This document shows, piece after piece, positions 1 through 12,088 of a stretch of DNA of 64,000 nt. Positions within the stretch are counted from its first letter, which is position 1. Every line of letters starts with the position of its first letter. The stretch covers positions 1 to 64,000 of the forward strand of contig JADDOH010008093.1 of assembly GCA_016648135.1 (NCBI GenBank), read 5' to 3'. A program made the position numbers and the translations under genes. The stretch is from Agrypnia vestita. Lineage: Eukaryota > Arthropoda > Insecta > Trichoptera > Phryganeidae. The notes beneath the pieces were generated by a model, which was not told where the DNA came from, did no database searches, and saw nothing but the letters and a program-made list of their open reading frames with translations.

Positions 1-690
1 AAATTTATGAAATGAAAACCACTTGTTCTAGAACTAATTTATTTACGACGATATAGTCATCGATGATATAATTGATTGATCACCATTTTCTTATTTTATC
101 GCGTAGTGAAAATAAAAGTATACATAATTGAAATTAATCCAATACATAAATTGTTTTCGAAATATGCGAGAATTTTTGCCGCACGTGCGCAGGGTGTCTT
201 ATAGTTGTTAGCAAAAACTTCGGGGGGAAGGGGTGCGACATTTTATTTTGAATAGAAAATGTTCACACTTGGGTGAAATGTCGACAGTTATGAAAGTGGA
301 CGAAATCAAAGTTTTCATTTTGAATGAAGAAGACTTCTGAGCTTTTTGCTTCTAGCTAAGATACATATGCTGCGTCGTATCTTCGTCATTATATCAATGC
401 TTGGTGGTTTTAATAAAAAAACACCGCTGATATGATCATGATCATTCTCTAATATTTTTCATTAATTTTCATTCGTTTTTCCTTCATCGTTTTGCTCCGA
501 CCTCTGTATTAGCGTTCCACCGCACTATGATTGTAATCGTAATTTGATGAACTGTACTACGTAAATACCAACATGGGGGGGGGGACTATGTTAATACTCA
601 AATGCGTAACACGCGATAACCTCATATTACCATTTTTCACGTTGCGCTGGTAGAAGCTCCAGGCATTATGCAACTAATATCCCAGGGCAA
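1..690. other. AT-rich stretch, no gene seen
   Basis: No open frame of note and no recognised repeat. A short G run lies near 576-584. The last bases lead into the 3' tail of an L2-like LINE on the minus strand. Confidence 0.5.
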
Positions 691-1310
691 TGGGATAGAT
701 AATAATAATATACAAAACAACTTACTGCTAAAATGATCGATTTACTATTACTCATTCACTACGTGGCATGCAAGAAATGGAATTAAAGTTTGATACTATA
801 ATAGTTGGGAGTGCCTGAAAGAATTAGGTATTTTCGCGTAGTGCATACTAGGAGTAAAGTGCACACTAGGAGTGAAAAACATTAGCTAGTGTTGTTGTGG
901 TCAGATTCTATAGGTTTTTACAGGATTGTCTTAAATAAATGCGTCTTTAGTTGTTTTTTGAACTGTGGTAAGCTGTCTGTCCTAGTTTATTAGGTAGTTT
1001 GTTCCATAACTTTGGTCCAGCAACCGCGAAAGCGCGATCACCGAAATTAGTTTTGTGGACGCGATTTACTTCAGCTAACCTATTCGTAAGATGTTGATGC
1101 TGAGCGAAGTGTTAGTCGTCTGTTATTTGCGGAGAACGGAATGCAGAAGTCGGTTATGTATTGAGGGGCCATGTTGTGAATAGCCTTGAATATTGTAAGG
1201 CAGAGCTTATATTCAATCCTCTCCGGACATCTAAGCCGGTGAAGGTTTTGAAGGTGGTGTGAGATGTGCGCAAACTTTGAACGCCGGTAATGAGTCTGAG
1301 ATAATAATGC
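690..1310 (-). mobile_element. L2-like LINE, 3' end, copy 1 (decayed)
   Basis: On the minus strand the segment reads the end of a reverse transcriptase ORF (IEYKLCLTIFKAIHNM followed by APQYITDFCIPFS) and then a 3' UTR. The same sequence recurs at 16850-17600 and, on the plus strand, at 38100-39285. This copy is broken: the frame is lost after the ASTS residues, before the FGDRAFAVAGPKLWNKLP block that the other copies keep. The downstream UTR (TTAGCTAGTGTTG, TTACTGCT segments) ends in an ATT-rich tail. The family call rests on the C-terminal motif and the tail style of L2/CR1-type elements. It is a 5'-truncated dead copy. Confidence 0.8.
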
Positions 1311-2319
1311 ACCATCTTGTTGTTGTTCTCGTTCTCCAGGGGTCGAGGCCGCGGGGCGGGAGTCAGGGGGGGAGGGAGAGGGGCGGTGAATCATCCCCGA
1401 AAAAACAACTTTGATGAGATTCTCGTCCGGAAGCGGCCCGGCCGGCGGGAAGAGTACAGCGCGTCTGATTGGATAATTGGCGCCGGGTGACGGGCGGTTT
1501 GATTAACCAACCTATCGGATCGGGTGCGAAGAAGAGCGATTCGTCTCCGCGCTGGTCTTTGTGCGTTCACCTTTTATTGCTGCTGGTGTGAAATCATAAT
1601 TAGATAATTTTCACACGAAGCAAACGCGTTGCGACGAGACATGATTCAAATAAAACAGCTTTTTGTTAACCTCCGCTTTATTGAGTTTTAACCAACTAGT
1701 TTTGACTCGAAGCTGAGCGAGGTTGAGTATTAACTAAACAAAAAGAGAATCACAAACAATCAGGAAAGCATTAAGGGAAGAAAGAGACAGCGTCAACTGC
1801 GGTGGGGGGTAAGCGAGAGAGAGAAGGTATGGGTGGGTGTAGTTAATTGGAAGGGTCTAGAATTGGGTATCTAGAATTGGGCTACGCGATAAATCTTGTT
1901 GTTTATTAAGTAAATACTTTTTAATTATTTTTAATGAAGTACATCTAAACCCGAAGATTGGTCAGATGCGTAGTTCTTTTCCATTAAATGAATTGCGATT
2001 TCTGAATAGCCTACACTATTTTGATTTCAATGACTCTTGTATTTATTGCTGCGAGCTGTTTTTCCTATGTAAAATGCTGGGCAATCATTGCACCTGAGTT
2101 TATAAATCTGTGAATAACTTAGTTTATGTTCTTTATCTTAAGAATTTATCAAAAGTCTTCCTAAGTTGTTATTTGTAAATAGTTGATAAATTTTAATTAT
2201 TTTTTTTTTAAATCATGATTTTTATCAAAAAAATATTATTACAAAACATCCTGTTGGCTAAAAAAACTTATTTACCACTTATACACAAGGTGACATGCAA
2301 AAAAATTGATTAACGGTCA
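1311..2319. other. Intergenic, partly GC-rich, no gene seen
   Basis: Bases 1320-1560 are GC-rich (GGCCCGGCCGGCGGGA region) and the rest is AT-rich. I see no coding exon or known repeat. Confidence 0.4.
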
Positions 2320-2465
2320 AAACTATAGTTGAGTGCCAGGAAGAATTAGGTGTATTAGCGAAATGCATACTAGGAGTGGAAAATATTAGGTAGTGTTGTG
2401 ACGGTCTGACTATAGGTTTTTATATGATTAGTTTTGTTGTTTTTTTGAACTTGTTAAGGGAGCGT
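2320..2465 (-). mobile_element. L2-like LINE 3' UTR fragment
   Basis: Matches the 3' UTR of the L2-like family at 850-960 and 17050-17180, sharing the GCATACTAGGAGTG and AGGTTTTTATA segments. Coding sequence is missing. Confidence 0.7.
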
Positions 2466-2794
2466 CCGTAAACTACTTGGTGGCCCTATCGTGGCTTTTG
2501 CCTCGACAACCCCCACCCCGGGAAAGAGAACGTAATTTCTTTCCTATTTATTCCAGTAGACATTTTTAAACTATTTTAAAAGATATCGGGTTTTAAATTC
2601 TTTTTACTCCCTTGTTTCTACTAACTACAGATAAAACTCATACTTGTGGCGAACTTACAATAAATTTAATCGATAGATCGAAGCAGTCACAAAAAAGTAT
2701 AATTTAGACTTATTTCAAAATAATAACCCTACTCATGGGCGACGCATGCTTTCCGATCCATTTTTCATATAATATATATGTTATTATTTTCCAC

Positions 2795-2985
2795 TAAATA
2801 AATTATATATAGTTTCATCAATATGCTATATCATACATGTGTACACCACGCAAAAATGATATTTTGTAACTACCAGTGAATACCTGTAATTGGTTTTCTT
2901 TATGTTCCATATTCTTTGTATTTTCTTAATTATTGTCAGCTGTTGGTTCCCCGAATAAATGTAATAAAAGTAAGTAAATGGACAA
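2795..2985 (+). repeat. Repeat X, internally deleted copy
   Basis: The first part (AATTATATATAGTTTCATCA, GTACACCACGCAAA) matches 19186-19240. The second part (ACTACCAGTGAA, TTCTTTGTATTT, AATTATTGTCAGCT) matches 19560-19640. The middle of roughly 300 bp present at 19240-19550 is absent, so this is a deletion derivative of the unit inserted in LINE A at 19182-19675. Confidence 0.75.
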
Positions 2986-2989
2986 GACA

Positions 2990-3355
2990 TTTTCATAATA
3001 AATAAGAACAAAAAAATACAATATAATTATAAAAAAATATATAAACAATGAAATCTGTTTTATATATTTATTTATAATTATAAAAATTCTGATTTAAAAG
3101 GTGACACTAGCCACTCCTGTGCCAATTGTCAATGATTGGAAAAACATCTCTCTCAGTTAGAACCAAGGATCTTTTTTTTCTTCGAATACAATTACGTCTT
3201 ATTCATCGAGCTTACTCCACAGTCGGCTCGGGCGTAATAAGTTCGCAGCCTGCTACACAGGTGACGCCGTATCGCTGACATTTATCTGCTCATTTTTCAG
3301 CAGATTTATCGATCTCATATTCTGTACCGTTTTGATTGTGCCAGATAATTAAATA
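2990..3355. other. AT-rich stretch, no gene seen
   Basis: Low-complexity AT-rich sequence followed by a moderately GC-rich segment at 3215-3280. No recognisable exon or repeat. Confidence 0.4.
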
Positions 3356-4200
3356 AAGTAAAGTATTAATGGCAAATAGCGAACAAGACCTACAAAGTCT
3401 AGTAAGCAGGATGTTTGACGTATGCAAGGAAAGTGACCTTATTATGAATGTAAACAGGTCAAAAGTAATGGTATTCGAGAAGGAGAAGAGTAAGACAACG
3501 TGTGAAATACTAGTAGGCAATGAATGTTTGGAACAAGTAGATGAGTTTGTGTACTTGGAAAGTATGTTCGATAGAAGAGGGAATGTTGAGAAAGATGTAG
3601 AGAGGAGAGTGACTGCCGGGAATAGGGTGAACGGTGCTCTCAATGCAATAATTTCTAATATAAGTATGTGTACCGAGGCAAAACTAGCGGTACATAATGG
3701 AGTTCTGGTACCGACACTAATGTATGGAAGTGAAGCCTGGAGCTGGCAGAAGAGGAAAGAAAGTAGATTGAATGCAGTGGAAATGAGATCCCTAGGACGT
3801 ATGCGTGGCAAATCCATGTATGATATAGTAAAGAATGAAGATATTAGGAATGAATGTAAAGCTGATCGTAGCATAATTCATAGAATAAAAATAGGGTCGC
3901 TCAGGTGGTTTGGGCATGTTGAGCGAATGAATGAGGAAAGAATGGTAAGAAAGATACATGATGCAAGTGTTGACGGCGCCAGAAAGAGAGGGCGACCACG
4001 GAAGACGTGGCTTGACCAGATTAACCAGATACTGGAAGATGGTCCTGTTAGAAGCCTGAACAACCGTCGAATTTGCATGCGAAGATGTATGAACGTAGAC
4101 GAAGCGAAAGTTGTATGTCAGGACAGAAGAGTATGGCGCTCTATCCTCTCTGCCTACCCCCACGGGGAAACGGCGTGATGGTAAGTTAGTTAGTTAGTTA
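3356..4200 (+). mobile_element. LINE A copy 1: reverse transcriptase C-terminal part with (GTTA)n tail
   Basis: An open frame of 269 residues (3369-4178) covers the region just downstream of the RT catalytic box through the C-terminus. Visible landmarks are LMANSEQDLQSLVSRMFDV, EFVYL.SMFDRRGNVEKDVE, LVPTLMYGSEAW, IGSLRWFGHVERMNEERM, RKRGRPRKTW and the terminal VWRSILSAYPHGETA. The stop is followed within a few bases by GTTAGTTAGTTAGTTA, a short tandem 3' tail of the kind seen in RTE-like LINEs. The upstream endonuclease and most of the RT are missing, so it is a 5'-truncated insertion. The open frame suggests it is fairly young. Nearest relative in the window is 31893-32575 (minus strand), subfamily A1 (KSMYD.VKNEDIRNECKAD). 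Confidence 0.9.
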
Positions 4201-4600
4201 AAGAATTACGTAGCTCTGCTCTGACACCCCCTCCCCTCTTCCCCCACGTGCCCCAGCGTTGCATTCTACCTGACTCCCCCCCCCACCTTCGATCAGGCCA
4301 AGTAGGTTACGGACGTCTCCTAAACTGTCTGTCAATGGTATTGATAATGCCCTCATAAAGCGAAACGCGCCTCGTAAATATTAAAATGTATGAAACAAGA
4401 ACGTGTCCTGTACATTTTTAATTTATTTTCTCTTTTTTTCAACTCTTTTCCGAACCTCATTTGTAATTCTCTCACTCCAACATCTTAACGTTTTCAACCT
4501 CTTCAAATGTCTTTCTGTCTCTCTCGTCTAAGTTTCACTTCCGTAAAGTGCATGTGCTCACATATATAAATAAATTTTACCGCTTTTATTCAATCGTTTA
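4201..4600. other. Intergenic, no gene seen
   Basis: Pyrimidine-rich segment (C runs near 4230-4290) then AT-rich sequence. Nothing recognised. Confidence 0.4.
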
Positions 4601-5175
4601 GAAGAAAGAATTGCTCAAAGACTTAATCTCTCAAGGGGAAATACAACACCTTCAAGCAAGATATATTATAAGCAAAAAATATTTTTTGTTGTAGCAATAT
4701 TAAGATATTGTTTTTTTTTATTTTTCCGATTTTTTCTCGAATTTCACTGGTGGATAAAGTACCCCATAAACTATCGGGCCGATTTCGTTCAAATTTAACA
4801 CACATCTTACTAATCCCAATCCCAATATAATAATTTAATGTAATAATTACGTTGTTCGTCCGTCTGTCGTAAGTTCGTGTAAGTTTGTAATTTTTTTATA
4901 CTTATTCTTTAGGAACCGACATTTAAAAGTTACATCATTTTTGACGGGTTACAATTAGTACTAATAATAATTTTGCTGTATGTTTGTCAGTAACTTAAAA
5001 AAATCTATCAAATTTAATTATTTTTTAATCTTTTTTTTTACCATACCATTTTCCTACGATCCATTTTCTACACAAATCACCATTGTTTGACAGGTCTACC
5101 AAATTTTGCATACTTATTCTTTAGGAACCGACATGTAAAAGCATATCATTTTTGACTGGTTACAGCTAGTAGTAT
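4600..5175 (+). repeat. Non-autonomous repeat with duplicated 3' end, possibly Helitron-like
   Basis: Two ends of the same type lie in tandem: TACTTATTCTTTAGGAACCG followed by TTTTTGACGGGTTACAATTA (about 4898-4965) and again by TTTTTGACTGGTTACAGCTA (about 5112-5170). The same end recurs at 12037-12082 and partly at 20368-20398. The recurrent finish at GTTACAGCTAG resembles the CTAG finish of Helitrons, but no hairpin was proven and no helicase ORF is present. The class is therefore an inference. Confidence 0.45.
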
Positions 5176-5434
5176 TATTATTTATCATAAAATACGACGT
5201 TCGCTTCTTACGAATTGTTACTTCTTTTTTTTTAAAGTAAAATTTTAATTTGCACGAAACATGTATTTTTTCGATATGCTACATCATGACATCACACGAT
5301 ACAACAAGAGAATAATTAACTTTTTTATTTCTCTTGTCGACCGACGCCGACGGCGAGATGCCTCCACCAGCTGCGTCATAGAGAAGGTCATAATATATAG
5401 TAAATAATGATAAATACTAACCAATGCCTGCCCT

Positions 5435-6063
5435 GAACAATGATAGTAAAATACGCGACCTCTTTACTAGTGAAAAAATTCTGGCGAACCACCGGGTCCA
5501 AAATGATGTCCGTGATTTAAAAAATGCTAAAAAAATTGAGTTACTTTCCAGAACTGGATTCTGAAGCTGCCAATGGGTAAAAATGGGTAAATCAATTCTC
5601 TTTTGGATATGTCAGCACAACTGGCCCATTTGTTATCCGCGAAGACGAGAGAAAGATTTTGCTGCTCACGGCATGCTCAAAATAAAATTCAATTTGCAAA
5701 CGATTGACATTTTCTGAGATGAAGAGAAGCGAAGAGAAGCATATCCAGAGCTGGCAAGAGAAGCTTTAAAATTCTTAGTGCCATCCGCCACTTCTTATCT
5801 ACGTGACCTAACGTTATCTGGAACGGTAAATATAAAAACTCGGAAGAGTAACAGGCTTCAATTAGAAAATTATTTGATTGTGAACGTCTCAAAAAATACA
5901 ACCAAGGTTTGAAAATGTATTAAAAAATAAACAGTCACAGCCTTCTCAGTTAAAAATTGTACTTTTATTGCAATCCTTGCTTTTTACTTTCACCTGGCTT
6001 GACCCCCCCGAGTAAAACTTGACGACCCCCCTGGAGGTCGCGACCCACAGATTGAAAAACACT
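5435..6063 (+). pseudogene. hAT transposase remnant (ZBED5-like C-terminus) with terminal end
   Basis: Plus-strand translation across several stops gives a hAT dimerisation-domain-like tail: YPELAREALKFLVPSATSYL then NIKTRKSNRLQLENYLIVNV (about 5735-5905). This resembles the YPELS..AL..LLPF.TTYLCE..FS...IK.K.RN.L pattern of ZBED5/FAM200-type hAT transposases. Downstream, the minus-strand sequence from 6063 begins CAGTGTTTTTCAATCTGTGG and continues into GGTCGCGACC, a typical hAT terminus. The upstream part (5440-5570) is open in pieces only. Frameshifts and stops show it is dead. The other terminus was not found. Confidence 0.7.
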
Positions 6064-6124
6064 GTTCCAGATGATAATGCTCTATCATAGGGGTATTGGT
6101 AAATGTATTATTGCCATAAAATAA

Positions 6125-6850
6125 TATTACTTTTGCGGACGATACAGTAGGTACTATTTGCAGACAATGCCCAAAACCTCCAAGCACTAGTGAAAAACGT
6201 GAATGAAGCAAGTAACAAGTACGGCCTGAAGATGAACACTCGCAAAACAAAATTGTTTATATGATAAAAAGATCACTTCAAAAATAACCATTAAAACGAA
6301 CCAATAGTCACGCAATACAAGTACTCAGGTGCATGGGTGGAGGAGAACTGGGATCCATCTCAAGAAGTAAAAGCTCCAATAGAGATGGCAAGAACTGCAA
6401 CTCTCAGAATGAGACCGTAACCTAAGCCTACAACTTAGAATGCGTATGGTTCGGTGCTATATTTTTGCCACTCTCTTATACGGGGTGGAGGCATGGACAC
6501 TCAACCAAGAACCAAACCGCAAAGTCGAGGCTTTTGAGATGCTAATCTATAGACGTTACCGAAAGTTTCCCGAATGATGAAGTTCTCCGGCGTGTGGGAA
6601 AAGACCGAGAAGTGCTGCGAACTATCAACACAAGAAAGCTGGAGCATCTCGGACATATCATGAGAGGACCAAAATATAGTCTAAACCAACTCACCATCCA
6701 AGGGAAAATAGGTGACATCCCATGGCTGCGTAACCTGGGGGATTGGTATAAGTGTATCTCGACTGAGTTGTTCCGTGCGGCGGTAAATATAATCGTAATC
6801 GCCAGAATGATCGCCGACCTCCGATAGGAGATGGCATCGTGAGAAGAAGC
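6125..6850 (+). pseudogene. LINE B copy 1: reverse transcriptase remnant with FADD box
   Basis: Frameshifted RT sequence. The catalytic box FADDTV is read at 6131-6148. It is followed in other frames by NAQNLQALVKNVNEASNKYG and KMNTRKTKLF, then LLYGVEAWTLNQEP, a reading of LEHLGHIMRGPKY (6594-6827 ORF) and the end LRNLGDWYKCISTELFRAAV. It ends near GGAGATGGCATCGTGAGAAG. The order matches the copy at 35287-36010. Several indels and stops make it a pseudogene. It is the only LINE in the window that retains the catalytic aspartates. Confidence 0.8.
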
Positions 6851-7079
6851 CGTTACGTCAAAAAAAATTTTAACGTAGGTGGTGTAACCTCTTTAACGCG
6901 AATCATCAACGTCAAATAGTTAAAAACGAAAATGGAAAAATGTCGCATTTCTGTCGCATTTTTCAGCTTCTCGGCTCTAATTAAAACCTCGGGGAATTCA
7001 CATTTTTCTTCCTTTCAAAAACATCTTGGTGTGCATGTGCACACACGCGTATTTAAAACCTCTCAACTGATTACCACCG

Positions 7080-7500
7080 CCCCGCGTCCGCGCGCGCACA
7101 CACACACACCGGCGAGCGCCATTGCCGCTGGCGAATTTAAATTAGGAAGTTGTGCATTAGCGAGCGCGGGAAAATAAATGTCAACGGATTCCCCCCTGCC
7201 CTCCCCCCGGTACCGCCCCCCCCGCCCCTCACGCGACCCAGCGCGGAATGCATGCGCCGACTTTTGACCTTTCTATACATTTTTTGCCCGTCATCACTCG
7301 CTTTGCTGTCACGCCGGTGGGTTTCGTCGGGGAGTGGGAGCGCGCGGTTCAATTCGCGGAAAGTATCTCCGGGTTAAAAATTTTAAAACTGGCAACACGG
7401 TGCGCCCGAAAATATTCCACCTACCCCGCTAGATGGCGCGCGTTATAGATTATCACGCCTGCCGCCGACAAGAGGAAACACCGGCGAAAGGAAATCGGAG
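7080..7500. other. GC-rich block, no gene recognised
   Basis: Markedly GC-rich against its AT-rich surroundings, with a short CA microsatellite (about 7095-7109) and C/G runs at 7200-7230. Overlapping short ORFs on both strands are composition artefacts. It could be a CpG-rich regulatory region; there is no direct evidence for function. Confidence 0.4.
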
Positions 7501-7879
7501 TGATGGAATAGGTTTCTTTAAATAAGACATTCGTGCATGCGATTCTGTTGTGTATTACACGCGTTGTATTTCACGCGTGAACGAGTTTTTGTATTCGGGA
7601 AGTGCGTTTAGTAGAGCCGGCAAGGCTGAGAACGATATCGAAAAAAGAGTAAATGCGGGAAACAAAGTTAATATATGCCAGTCGCAAACCCCTACAAAAA
7701 TCAATCACAAAATAACGACCCTTGCGTGTAACCTGAGCCGTGCGCTGATTGACGAGTCGCACCCGGGCCTCATTAGCGGCTAGTCGTCATCGGTGTTGTT
7801 AAAATTCCGGCGAATTACGGACAGACAGAAGAACATTAGAAATTAGGATGGTTAATGATTGCGCCGATTTTATGAGAAC

Positions 7880-8175
7880 TCAAGGGCACTTTACACGTAT
7901 CATTATTTTACAGAACAACGACTTGCTAAAAAATTAAAAATGACGCTTAACTTAGATAGTTGAGAGTTCCAGGAAAAATTTGATGTTTTCAAGTTGTTAG
8001 TTGGAGTGTAAATATTAGGCACGTCTGATTGTACAAGTTTTTGTATGATTGTCTACATGGGTGCGTCTTTAGTTGTTTTATGAAATGTGATAAGCTGTCC
8101 GACTGGCTCAGTTTGTTTGTTATTTTATTCCGTAACTTTGGTCCAGCCACCGCGAAAGCATTTTTTTAAATATGG
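7880..8175 (-). mobile_element. L2-like LINE 3' UTR fragment with end of ORF
   Basis: Shares AAGGGCACTTTACA, the TTTTTGTATGATTGTCTA segment, GTGCGTCTTTAGTTGTTTTA and TAACTTTGGTCCAGCCACCG with the copy at 16910-17260. It is more diverged than the other copies and 5'-truncated. Confidence 0.7.
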
Positions 8176-8279
8176 TCGGTCACAGCGTAACCTAAGTTTA
8201 TACCCACTGCACGCCACTGCCAAATTGTATCGCTTTTATCGCTCCACAAGTTCTCTAGCCGGAAAGTAGGTCGCCATGG

Positions 8280-9690
8280 ATCGAACGCTAAAATGTGCAA
8301 TTTCCCTACCCGGATGCGCGGAAGATGCATTTACAGTAGCGATAATGTGTCGTCTATTTTAGTCCGGGTCCACGCTCATCACGCGCTGTGACGCGTACCT
8401 GTTCAGCGTGGTGATGTCCGCTTCTCCACTTTTCTCCTGCAACCCGCATGCGCGCATTATGCGTCTTCAAAACTTTCCCGTTAACCAGTCGGGTGCCGGA
8501 GCGCAGATCTGCGCGAAAACTTTTGTACCCTCTATGTGCCGGAGCGCAGATCCCTAGACACGTATGCGAATTCGGCCTGTTTTACCTGAGTTTATGGGTT
8601 TTTAAAGCTTATCATTGGTTTTATCTCAAATTTTTAATAAATTACCGAGTTTTATTTGTCAAGTAACCTCATTTGCCGCGCAAACCGGACAAAACATCAT
8701 TCCAAATGTCGTCTTCGAAACGCGCATTAATTGTGTTATTTATCAGTTAAAAAAGTGTTGTTTTTAAATAAAAAAGTGTTAAAATTAAGTATTTTTATAT
8801 TGTTTGATATATTTAGAATGAAAACATTGAAATACAATATCTTAAGTATTATTGCTTCCATGGTTTTATTCCATAAACATGTGCGTACATTTCTGACAGT
8901 AAATTTCGTTACTTATTTTCATAATTAATGAATAATTAATTATTGTACAAGTAATAATTTAAATATAAATATAAGTAATTATTGAAGTCTGTATATTGAG
9001 AAACCAGAAACTGCAACTTCTTTGGGGATTATTGTTGATTTTTACATGAATATAACCATCACAAAAAATGTCTAAGAAACAGCAATCGTGCGCGAAATTC
9101 CGCGACATACGACCGGTTAAAGCTTTCATTAGATATGTCGACATGACCGCTCAGTTCTTTTATAAGTTGCACACTTCGCTTTATGGTGTGCCTATTCATT
9201 ACATGCGTTCAGTCTTTTGGGATATGGAATAATACAAGACCTCGATCGCGCAAATAATTATTTAGGTCATAATTCTCCAGTAACTTCGGAGACTCGAACA
9301 ACTACCTTACCATTCGAAGCGCCACGCTATTCGAGTGGTTTTTATTATTTAAAATACTTATTTTTCTTTATTCAACCGAATTATGAACATCTTATGCCGT
9401 AACTCTGTCCATCCAGGCTATTTCTAACATTGATCCATAACTCAATGCTTTTATCATAACTTAGATATATTATATATTATAGATGCCTCACAGAGACGAA
9501 GATCTATTTTTTATGAGAAAGTAGGTGTGGAAGTCTTTGCGTATTCACAGGGCTCACGACTTATCTTACGGCTGGCTTAATTGATCACTTTACACAATGT
9601 AACGTTCACATTTCCACCCGTGATTGAATACCGTATCCATCAAATTTTTGGAAGTTGTATCATCATTTAGTGTTCTTCTAACCGTCTTCT
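8280..9690. other. No gene seen; local direct repeat
   Basis: AT-rich except 8360-8560. A 17-bp direct repeat (GTGCCGGAGCGCAGATC) occurs at 8493-8509 and 8536-8552. No recognised element. Confidence 0.35.
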
Positions 9691-9830
9691 AACTCCAGGG
9701 GAAAATAAGTGGTAAAAGAAGCGTAGGAAGACGCCGCATCTCACGGCTGCGTAACTTGAGGGACTGGTACAAGTGTAACTCAACTCGGTTGTTCCGTGCG
9801 ACGGTAAATAAAATCGTAAATAAACAATGA
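9690..9830 (+). mobile_element. LINE B 3' fragment
   Basis: Translates as QGKISGKRSVGRRRISRLRN then LRDWYKCNSTRLFRATVNKI, matching the C-terminus of the LINE B copies at 6700-6830 and 35815-35985. Only the last about 45 codons remain. Confidence 0.8.
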
Positions 9831-9834
9831 ATTT

Positions 9835-10760
9835 TTAGCAAAATCGTTAACCCGAGCAACGCCATGTAAGAAAATCTATTGTACTATAAAAGCATGTCTT
9901 CGAATTTTATTTTGATTTGCTCATTTCTTTCCTTAGTTCGTCACAAGCCGTTGACATTTATAAAAAAATATTTATTATAGTATTTGTATAAATCTTCTTA
10001 TATTATTTGATAATTTTCACCTACATTTTTCGGAAATACCTTTCCATCGTCAGGGTGTTATGTGTATGTCAAAATATCAAAATTAATAATGTCTTTTGTT
10101 TTTCTAAATTATTTGAAAAATTATTTTTAAATATCATCGTTGAAGTTCTTGATTACTCGCAATTATTGGAAAAAATTTTAGAATTGGGCTAGTAGTTAAA
10201 TTAAATTGATTATTAATAATATTTTGTTTACTATTACATGCTTTACTAATTTCTAACGATTCCAAATTACTCAATTTCAGACCAAAATTATTTGTGCGTA
10301 AAATAGAAAGTCCTAAATTTTTTATCAAAACCGTGATCATTTTCCAATAAACGATTTGAAAATTCAGACATTTGACGTCGACATTCGTATATTTAAAGTC
10401 CGGTACCGTATAATACAGCGCGTCCACCGCGTGACCTCATCGCCTCGCCGTGCTTCCCCGATGGCCGTTTAATGGCCACCAGCGCACTTATATTAGGAAG
10501 TGACATATCAAGCGCCGCGGGTCGCTGACCCTGGGGTCGCTCTTCCAGGTCCGCCCGGGACTAGTGCAATCCTGACACTAGACTACCACTGCCCGCGAGA
10601 TATCCAGCTGATAAGCTACCAATATGCATGATATAACAGAGCTAGTCTTGAAGGAGCCTCATAATCAACTTAGTCTATCTGTTTCTACAGAAATTTTGTA
10701 AATTAGGTTATTCTTCTGTTTTATTGTCTTTTTTCCATTTCTTTATCAAGTTTCTGCCTA
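9835..10760. other. No gene seen; isolated MITE end
   Basis: AT-rich to 10400, then GC-richer at 10430-10610. ATAACAGAGCTAGTC at about 10634 matches the terminus of the MITE at 50077-50374, but no partner end was found nearby. Confidence 0.35.
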
Positions 10761-10761
10761 C

Positions 10762-10851
10762 TGATGTATGGAAGTGAAGCCTGGAGCTGCCAGAGGAGGA
10801 ACGAACGTAGACTGAATGCAGTGGAGATGGGATCCCTTAGACGTATGTGTT
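10762..10851 (+). mobile_element. LINE A fragment
   Basis: Encodes LMYGSEAWSCQRRNERRLNA and VEMGSLRRM-like residues, matching 3718-3805. Both ends are truncated. Confidence 0.8.
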
Positions 10852-11820
10852 TTTGAATGTTTCTTTATTTAGAGTATTCGCAAGTTCACAGTACAGTAAG
10901 TCAAAGAAACAATATTGAAATATCCTACTGGAGCTAAATTATGAACGACTCAATATATCAATGTAATTTCAGATCTTAACGCTAATCTAACCAATTATAT
11001 AAGAAATAAAACAAGAGAAAAGTGAAATAAACAAAGTACGACAACAGCAATAAACAAAGTATGAAAACAGTAATAAAAGCAATAAATCAATAAAACAGTG
11101 AAATAAACGAAGTATGAAAATAATTTTTAAATTAGTTTTTAAAACAACACTAGTTTTTAAAACAAAAGTTTTTAGAACAACACTCTCCCAAACATCGCAT
11201 TCTTAATAATACTTGAATTCGCATTGAAAATATCATTACTTGTGCGGTTCATTAGCTCGTTACAGGACCTACTCGACAGGATCTTCCATTGATCAAATCA
11301 CTTTAAAATGATTAAAAATATTCCTTAAAACTAACGGTATAAATCTATAAGAATTGAATAAACCAACATTATGTAACTACATCCTTATCCATTACTAATA
11401 TAATTGAATCATCTACTCAGAATAATGTTTATCCTACAAACAAATAAAATGAATTGTTTACAATTTCAATTTCTAATATAAAAGAAGAAAAAAAAACGCA
11501 ACCAACACACTCATTGCCAACGAAGAAATACACTTGTGTCAAGAACACTCCATAGGTGTGAAACGCCAGGGAAGAAGAAGGAGACTACAACGAAGTCAAA
11601 TGGCCGGCTTGTACCCCGGGCCAGCAAACCCGAAGGTGGCAACTATAGCGATGTTGCTATCGCCGAGCCTGCATTACCCGTCAAAATTACAGTACATAAA
11701 GGTCTTCTTGGTAAAGACACGGTCCATTTCATGTTCCGCCCAATCGCCAGGGCTTAGAATAGTACATTTAAATGTTCAAATATTTTGATAAAATTCGTTA
11801 TTACTATTATACCACTGCGC
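10852..11820. other. AT-rich region with imperfect repeats; short unknown ORF
   Basis: Bases 11020-11120 contain imperfect repeats of AATAAACAAAGTATGAAAAC type. At 11536-11757 (plus) there is a 73-codon ORF reading VPRASKPEGGNYSDVAIAEP in its middle. Its composition is protein-like but I do not recognise it. It could be a fragment of a retroelement ORF. Confidence 0.3.
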
Positions 11821-11821
11821 T

Positions 11822-12000
11822 ACGAGGCGGCCCGCGGTGGGTATGACACTGGCTTCCCATACCGAGGATTCCGGGTTCAATTCCCGGTGAGGTCATAATC
11901 TTAATCTATGTGATTTATTTACTCAAGCCCGGGTGTTTTGTGATGTATTTCGCTTCTGTAATTTGGCCTCCTGGCCTGTTGAAACGAAAAAATAAATAAA
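11822..12000 (+). mobile_element. tRNA-derived SINE family S1, copy 1
   Basis: The tRNA-like head has a decayed A box (GCGGTGGGTATGACACTGG) and a B-box-like GGGTTCAATTCCCGG. A tRNA-unrelated body ends TTGGCCTCCTGGCCTGTTGA with an AAATAAATAAAT tail. About 180 bp in all, the same organisation as 13033-13209. Confidence 0.8.
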
Positions 12001-12034
12001 TTCATGGGGGTCGGCTATAAATAAGTAAATATTT

Positions 12035-12082
12035 ATGTACTTATTCTTTAGGAACCGTCGTTTTTGACGGGTTACAGCTAGA
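12035..12082 (+). repeat. Short end fragment of the 4600-5175 repeat
   Basis: TACTTATTCTTTAGGAACCG, then GACGGGTTACAGCTAG: the same 3' end seen at 4898 and 5112, lying just left of the mariner element. Confidence 0.55.
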
Positions 12083-12088
12083 CAAGTA

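Noticed and set aside
3290..3874. 194-codon minus-strand ORF opposite LINE A
   Set aside because: Antisense shadow of the retrotransposon frame; similar shadows appear opposite 31893-32575.
4187..4200. Telomeric or microsatellite repeat (GTTA)n
   Set aside because: It follows the LINE A stop at the same place in most copies, so it is the element's 3' tail.
8493..8552. 17-bp direct repeat as a target duplication
   Set aside because: Only 26 bp lie between the copies and no element is present.
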